A stretch of DNA of 64,000 nucleotides from Alphaproteobacteria bacterium (GTDB lineage Bacteria > Pseudomonadota > Alphaproteobacteria > SMXS01): NCBI GenBank assembly GCA_016124315.1, contig WGNW01000020.1, forward strand, positions 1 through 64,000, read 5' to 3'. Within the stretch, counting starts at the first letter, position 1; each line of letters begins with the position of its first letter. The notes beneath the pieces were generated by a model, which saw only the letters and a list, made by a program, of their open reading frames with translations, ran no database searches and was not told the origin of the DNA. Both the position numbers and the translations under genes were made by a program. This document shows positions 59,593 through 64,000 of the stretch, piece after piece.

Positions 59593-62049
59593 ATGGGTGC
59601 TGCGGCGTCCGACGAGTCCGCACCGGGGCCAGGCGATGGCGCCGCGACGGTCGGCCTGACGAGCGACCAGGCCGGGCGGCTGCTCGCCCAGTACGGCGAG
59701 AACGCGATCCGCGAAAAGCGGGTCAGCCTCCTCGCCAGGCTTCTCGGCTATTTCTGGGGTCCGATCCCGTGGATGATCGAGATTGCCGCGGTGCTGTCGG
59801 CCGCCGTGCGGCACTGGGAAGACTTCGTCATCATCATGGTGATGCTGCTGCTCAACGCCGGTGTGGGCTTCTGGGAGGAGGCCAAGGCCGACAACGCCAT
59901 CGAGGCGCTGAAGCGCCGCCTCGCGCCCCGGGCGCGGGTGCTCCGCGACGGCCGGTGGCAGGACATCGAGGCCCGGAGTCTGGTGCCGGGAGACGTGGTG
60001 GCCGTGAAGCTCGGCGACATCGTTCCCGCCGATCTGGACCTGCGGAGCGGTCCCTATCTGAGCGTCGACCAGTCCGCGCTGACCGGCGAATCCCTGCCGG
60101 TGGACAAGAAGGCGGGCGACACCGCCTATTCCGGCTCCATCGTCCGCCAGGGCGAGATGCGCGCCGTGGTGACCGCCACGGGCATGAACACCTTCTTCGG
60201 CAAGACCGCCGGGCTGGTGGAGACGGCGGAACAGCGCTCCCACTTCCAGCAGGCGGTCCTGCGGATCGGCAATTTCCTCATCCTGACGACGCTGGCGCTG
60301 GTGGCGGTCATCGTCGTCGCCGCCCTGTTCCGCCGCAGCCCGATCGTCGACACCCTGCTGTTCGCGCTGATCCTGACGGTGGCCGCCATTCCCGTCGCCC
60401 TGCCGGCGGTTCTGTCGGTCACCATGGCGGTGGGCGCCTCCACCCTCGCGGGCATGAAGGCCATCGTCTCCCGGCTCGTCTCCATCGAGGAGATGGCAGG
60501 CATGGACATCCTGTGCTCGGACAAGACGGGGACGTTGACCCAGAACAGGCTCACGCTCGGCGCCCCCGTCCTGATCGGCGCCCACGATGCCGACGAGCTG
60601 CTGCTGGCGGCGGCCCTGAGCTGCGCGCGCGACGCGCCCGATCCCATCGACGCGGCGATCCTCGCCGGCCTTCCGCACCCGGAGCTCCTGGACGGCTACC
60701 GGATCGAAGCGCTGGATCCGTTCGATCCCGTCAGGAAGCGCGCCGAGGCGACGGTCAGTGGCAGCGGCGGCACCTTCCATGTGGCCAAGGGCGCGCCGCA
60801 GGTGATCCTCGACCTGGTCAAGCTCGACCCGGAGACGGCGGCCAAGGTGTCCGCCGCGACCGACGAACTGGCCGGGCGCGGTTACCGGTCCCTCGGCGTG
60901 GCGCGTTCCGGGGACGGCTCGACATGGCACTATCTCGGCCTGGTGTCGCTGTTCGACCCGCCGCGCGAGGACTCGGCCGAGACCATCGCCATCGCCAAGC
61001 GCATGGGCCTGAGCGTGCGGATGGTGACGGGCGACCACGTCGCCATCGGCCGGGAGATATCCAGGAAGCTGGGGCTCGATCCGAATATCGTCTCGGCGCG
61101 GGACGTCTTTGGCGGCAAGGACGGCGACGGGGATGGCGACGGCGCGCGGATCGAGGCGGCCGGCGGCTTCGCGGAGGTCTTCCCCGAGCACAAGTTCAAG
61201 ATCGTCAGGGCGCTGCAGCAGGCCGGGCACATCGTCGGCATGACCGGCGACGGCGTGAACGACGCGCCGGCGCTCAAGCAGGCCGACATCGGCATCGCCG
61301 TCGAGGGGGCGACCGACGCGGCGCGGGCCGCCGCCGACCTGGTGCTGACGGCGCCGGGGCTGTCGGTCATCGCCCGGGCGGTCGAGGAGGCGCGCCGGAT
61401 CTTCGAGCGCATGACCGGATACGCCACGTTCCGGATCGCCGAGACGGTCCGCGTGCTGCTGTTCATGACCCTGTCGATCCTGGTCTTCGACTTCTATCCG
61501 GTGACCGCGGTGATGATCGTGCTGCTGGCGATCCTCAACGATTTTCCGATCATGATGATCGCCTACGACAACGTCGCCATCGCGCCCAGGCCGGTCCGCT
61601 GGGACATGCACCGCGTGCTGACGCTGAGCACCGTTCTCGGCCTGATGGGCGTGGTCGCGTCCTTCCTGCTGTTCTGGTTCGCCGAACGGCACCTCGGCCT
61701 CGACCGGCCGACCATCCAGACGCTGATCTTCCTCAAGCTGCTGGTGGCCGGGCATCTCACCATCTACCTCACCCGCAACGAGGGATGGTTCTGGCAGCGG
61801 CCCTGGCCCAACTGGAGGCTGTTCGTCGCCGCGGAGACGACGCAGATCGTCGGAACCCTGGCGGCGGTCTATGGCTGGTTCGTCCAGCCGATCGGCTGGG
61901 AGTACGCGCTCGGAATCTGGGCCTACGCGCTCGCCTGGCTGCTGATCAACAACGTCGCCAAGGTCTGGGTCTACCGGCTGGTGCGGTTCGGTCCCCGGCG
62001 CCACGCGCGTCACCTCGAGCGATCCCACCGTTCCCTGCATGGAGCCTGA
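59593..62049 (+). CDS. P3A-type plasma-membrane proton-transporting P-type ATPase
   Basis: 818 residues, the length of bacterial and archaeal H+-ATPases. Phosphorylation site CSDKTGTLTQN with the aspartate near residue 310, actuator TGES in SALTGESLPVDK, hinge TGDGVNDAPALKQADIGIAV, and about ten membrane helices (for example FLILTTLALVAVIVVAAL and the C-terminal block). The helix-4 PVALPAVLSVT motif lacks the CPC of metal pumps. Pumps H+ out of the cell with ATP. No regulatory R-domain beyond the short basic tail RRHARHLERSHRSL. It is followed by a coiled-coil protein gene. Confidence 0.93.
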   Translation: MGAAASDESAPGPGDGAATVGLTSDQAGRLLAQYGENAIREKRVSLLARLLGYFWGPIPWMIEIAAVLSAAVRHWEDFVIIMVMLLLNAGVGFWEEAKADNAIEALKRRLAPRARVLRDGRWQDIEARSLVPGDVVAVKLGDIVPADLDLRSGPYLSVDQSALTGESLPVDKKAGDTAYSGSIVRQGEMRAVVTATGMNTFFGKTAGLVETAEQRSHFQQAVLRIGNFLILTTLALVAVIVVAALFRRSPIVDTLLFALILTVAAIPVALPAVLSVTMAVGASTLAGMKAIVSRLVSIEEMAGMDILCSDKTGTLTQNRLTLGAPVLIGAHDADELLLAAALSCARDAPDPIDAAILAGLPHPELLDGYRIEALDPFDPVRKRAEATVSGSGGTFHVAKGAPQVILDLVKLDPETAAKVSAATDELAGRGYRSLGVARSGDGSTWHYLGLVSLFDPPREDSAETIAIAKRMGLSVRMVTGDHVAIGREISRKLGLDPNIVSARDVFGGKDGDGDGDGARIEAAGGFAEVFPEHKFKIVRALQQAGHIVGMTGDGVNDAPALKQADIGIAVEGATDAARAAADLVLTAPGLSVIARAVEEARRIFERMTGYATFRIAETVRVLLFMTLSILVFDFYPVTAVMIVLLAILNDFPIMMIAYDNVAIAPRPVRWDMHRVLTLSTVLGLMGVVASFLLFWFAERHLGLDRPTIQTLIFLKLLVAGHLTIYLTRNEGWFWQRPWPNWRLFVAAETTQIVGTLAAVYGWFVQPIGWEYALGIWAYALAWLLINNVAKVWVYRLVRFGPRRHARHLERSHRSLHGA

Positions 62050-62116
62050 GGCAGCATAATGCTTGCAAGCCGCCCCGGGAGGCGAGGTATAGAATGGTCG
62101 TTACCTGCCCATCCGT

Positions 62117-62419
62117 ATGGAGCCCGAACACCCGATGACGACGAACGATCCTGCCGCCGATCTCCACAAGCGTATCGATGATCTCGAAGGGCGGATCGCC
62201 GCTGTCCGCTCCGAGCGCGGCCTGCGCGGTCAGCACGAAGAACAGGCGGAGGCCCTCCAGGAGGAGGCGCGCGTCCTGCGCCGCCGGATCACGGGCGCCT
62301 ACGAGACCACCTGGGAGGACGTGAAGGAGGACCTGCACCGCGACTGGCAGGCGCTCAACCACTCCGTCGAGCGGTGGATGGAGCGGGTCGAGACCGACTA
62401 CGCCAAGGGCCGGCGCTGA
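62117..62419 (+). CDS. Small coiled-coil protein
   Basis: 100 residues from the ATG at 62117, or 94 from an alternative ATG at 62135 (MTTNDPA), the former without an obvious ribosome site. Almost all helical and charged (DLHKRIDDLEGRIAAVRSERGLRGQHEEQAEALQEEARVLRRRI), then an acidic-aromatic part (TTWEDVKEDLHRDWQALNHSVERWMERVE). Looks like a cytoplasmic dimer. It sits 67 nt behind the proton ATPase gene and may be expressed with it. Family unknown. Confidence 0.65.
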   Translation: MEPEHPMTTNDPAADLHKRIDDLEGRIAAVRSERGLRGQHEEQAEALQEEARVLRRRITGAYETTWEDVKEDLHRDWQALNHSVERWMERVETDYAKGRR

Positions 62420-62508
62420 GATCCCCGGTCATGCGAGGCTTCGGCCCGAAGCGCATGGCCAACCGTCCTCCGAGCGTCTAACCTTCTCCTCCGCACGGGG
62501 GAGACGGA

Positions 62509-64000
62509 ATGTCCGAGGCGCGCACTGTCAGGTCCTACTGCCGCATCTGCCAGGGTTTCTGCGGCATGCGGGTCACCATCGAGGATGGCCGGGTCGCCGA
62601 TGTCCGCGGCGACCGGGACGATCCGCTGAGCCGCGGCTACGCGTGCTTCAAGGGTCTGCAGGCCGTCGAGCAGCATTACGGCGCCGCGCGCCTGTTGCGG
62701 TCGCTGCGGCGGCGGGACGACCGTTTCGAGCCCGCGCCGTCCGGTGACATCCTCGACGAGATCGGCAGGCGTCTCGCGGCGGTCGTCGCCGAGCATGGCC
62801 CTGAGTCCGTCGCGTTCTTCACCGGCACCCAGAGCCTCTTCAGCACGCCCGCGCCGATGATGGTGGCGGCCTTAGCGGCCGGCCTGGGCACGCCGCGCAG
62901 CTTCACCACCATGACCATCGACCAGTCGGCCAAGTGGATCGCCGAGGCGCGCATGGGAAACTGGGACGCCGGCCCGCAGCGCTTCGCCGAGGCCGACGTC
63001 TGGATGTTCGTCGGCTCCAACCCGCTGGTGTCCATGGTCGCCGGCGCCGGCGCCAACCAGTTCGCGTTCGCCGATCCGGTCAAGACCATGAAGCAGGCGC
63101 GCGACCGCGGCATGAAATTCATCGTTATCGACCCGCGGCGCACGGAGACCGCCCGGTTCGCCGACATCTTCCTGCAGCCCAGGCCGGGCCGCGACGGCGA
63201 GCTGGCGGCGGCGATGCTCCACGTCATCCTGCGGGAGGGCTGGCACGACGCGCCGTTCTGCGCCGATTATGTCGACGGCCTGGACGACTTGAAGGCGGCG
63301 GTCGAACCCTTCGCGCCCGAGCGGTGCGCCGACTGGATCGGCGTGGCGCCGGAGGACATCGTCGCCGCGGCGGCGCTGTTCGCCCGCGACAGCCGGTCCG
63401 GCATGGCCGGCAGCGGCACCGGCCCCGACATGGCGCGCCATTCCAACCTGGCCGAGCATCTGATCCAGGCTCTCAACGTGGTCTGCGGCCGGTTTCCCCG
63501 CGAGGGCGAGGCGGTCGGCAATCCGGGCGTCCTGCAGCCCCGTCGCGCGCCCCGCGCGGAGGTGGTGCCGGCCCACCGGGAATGGGAGAGCGGTCCCAGG
63601 TCGACGGTGCATGGGCTGGGGCGGATCAAGGGCGGCATGATGTCGGCCGTCATCGCCGACGAGATCCTCGATGCCGGAGCAAGCCGCATCCGCGCCCTGA
63701 TCTGCGTCGGCGGCAATCTGGCGGTCGCCCTGCCGGACCAGGTGCGCGCCGTGGAGGCGCTGTCGGCGCTCGACCTGCTGGTCGTGATCGATCCACGGAT
63801 GACCGCGACCGCCAGGCTCGCCGACTATGTCGTCGCGCCCCGGCTGCAATACGAGCGGCCGGACCATACCGGCTTCCTCGAGCGGATGTTCCCGGTGCCG
63901 TTCGCCCACTGGACGCCCGCGCTGGTGCCGCCGCCGGACGGATCGGACGTGGTGGACGACTGGTATGCCCTGTGGGCGATCGCCCGCGCCGCCGGCGTGC
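62509..64000 (+). CDS. Molybdopterin oxidoreductase (DMSO reductase family), cut by the window end
   Basis: 497 codons visible, open at the edge. The N-terminus has a [4Fe-4S] motif CRICQGFCG (C11, C14, C18) with the fourth ligand C46 in GYACFKG, as in formate dehydrogenase and NapA-like enzymes. Further bis-MGD contacts: FVGSNPLVSMVAG, FIVIDPRRTETARFADIFLQPRPGRDGELAAAMLH, GSGTGPDMARHSN and CVGGNLAVALPDQVRAVEAL. No Tat signal, so cytoplasmic. GGGGGAGACGGA precedes the ATG. The substrate cannot be judged, since the Mo ligand and downstream genes are not identified. Confidence 0.9.
   Translation, partial: MSEARTVRSYCRICQGFCGMRVTIEDGRVADVRGDRDDPLSRGYACFKGLQAVEQHYGAARLLRSLRRRDDRFEPAPSGDILDEIGRRLAAVVAEHGPESVAFFTGTQSLFSTPAPMMVAALAAGLGTPRSFTTMTIDQSAKWIAEARMGNWDAGPQRFAEADVWMFVGSNPLVSMVAGAGANQFAFADPVKTMKQARDRGMKFIVIDPRRTETARFADIFLQPRPGRDGELAAAMLHVILREGWHDAPFCADYVDGLDDLKAAVEPFAPERCADWIGVAPEDIVAAAALFARDSRSGMAGSGTGPDMARHSNLAEHLIQALNVVCGRFPREGEAVGNPGVLQPRRAPRAEVVPAHREWESGPRSTVHGLGRIKGGMMSAVIADEILDAGASRIRALICVGGNLAVALPDQVRAVEALSALDLLVVIDPRMTATARLADYVVAPRLQYERPDHTGFLERMFPVPFAHWTPALVPPPDGSDVVDDWYALWAIARAAGV

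Noticed and set aside
59578-62040. Long open frames on both strands over the proton ATPase (minus strand 820 codons, plus-strand second frame 852 codons)
   Set aside because: The ATPase frame has every P-type motif; the others are arginine/histidine-rich shadows.

Overview
The window is a GC-rich (clearly above 60 %), densely coded chromosomal stretch. Features pointing to a Gram-negative alphaproteobacterium are three large TonB-dependent receptors of the sphingomonad/Caulobacter-like catabolic type, a PqiABC/MCE envelope system, Tat and Sec exported redox enzymes, two PQQ/cytochrome c alcohol dehydrogenases, SCO and MscS. The genus cannot be fixed from what is visible. No rRNA, tRNA, CRISPR array or intact transposase was seen.

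Layout. 1-3764: the 3' part of a urease operon (ureC fragment, ureE with a His-rich tail, ureF, ureG, and a HupE/UreJ-type nickel permease). 4013-6824: MscS channel, glutathione transferase, nitroreductase. 6864-11486: a PQQ/cytochrome c dehydrogenase diverging from a TonB receptor. 11749-16458: FAD-dependent ketosteroid-dehydrogenase-like protein, an acyl-CoA-dehydrogenase-fold flavoprotein and a medium-chain reductase. These are interrupted at about 13190-13990 by an AT-rich insert that carries an apparent immunity gene and the tail of a decayed toxin. 16700-19737: pqiABC. 19848-20675: MpaB-family oxygenase. 20900-24599: small exported proteins without recognised function, including a tandem duplication with a period of about 875 bp. 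24625-27887: an operon (on the minus strand) of a FixH/YtkA-like protein, SCO and a second PQQ/cytochrome c dehydrogenase. 28082-30949: a molybdenum housekeeping cluster (YqeB-like, Mop, DUF2478, ModD).

30968-50787 is the main accessory block. It holds two Rieske oxygenase alpha subunits, a P450, five SDRs, an FAD dehydrogenase, a metallo-beta-lactamase-fold hydrolase, a small monooxygenase-like protein, a TonB receptor and an acyl-CoA module (ligase, MaoC hydratase, CitE-like lyase, MarR). A TetR gene sits inside it. Three near-identical palindromes, each 27-28 nt downstream of a TTGACA box, lie before the Rieske-SDR operon, the first plus-strand SDR and the TonB receptor operon. I read this as one TetR-controlled regulon for uptake and oxidative breakdown of a hydrophobic, probably polycyclic or terpenoid, compound; the substrate is unknown.

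50869-64000: an unrecognised exported protein, an MFS exporter/importer co-oriented with a third TonB receptor and diverging from a second TetR gene, a Tat-exported two-subunit molybdenum hydroxylase, a P3A-type proton ATPase with a small coiled-coil protein, and the start of a bis-MGD molybdopterin oxidoreductase cut by the window edge. The molybdenum cluster plausibly serves the molybdoenzymes at the right end.
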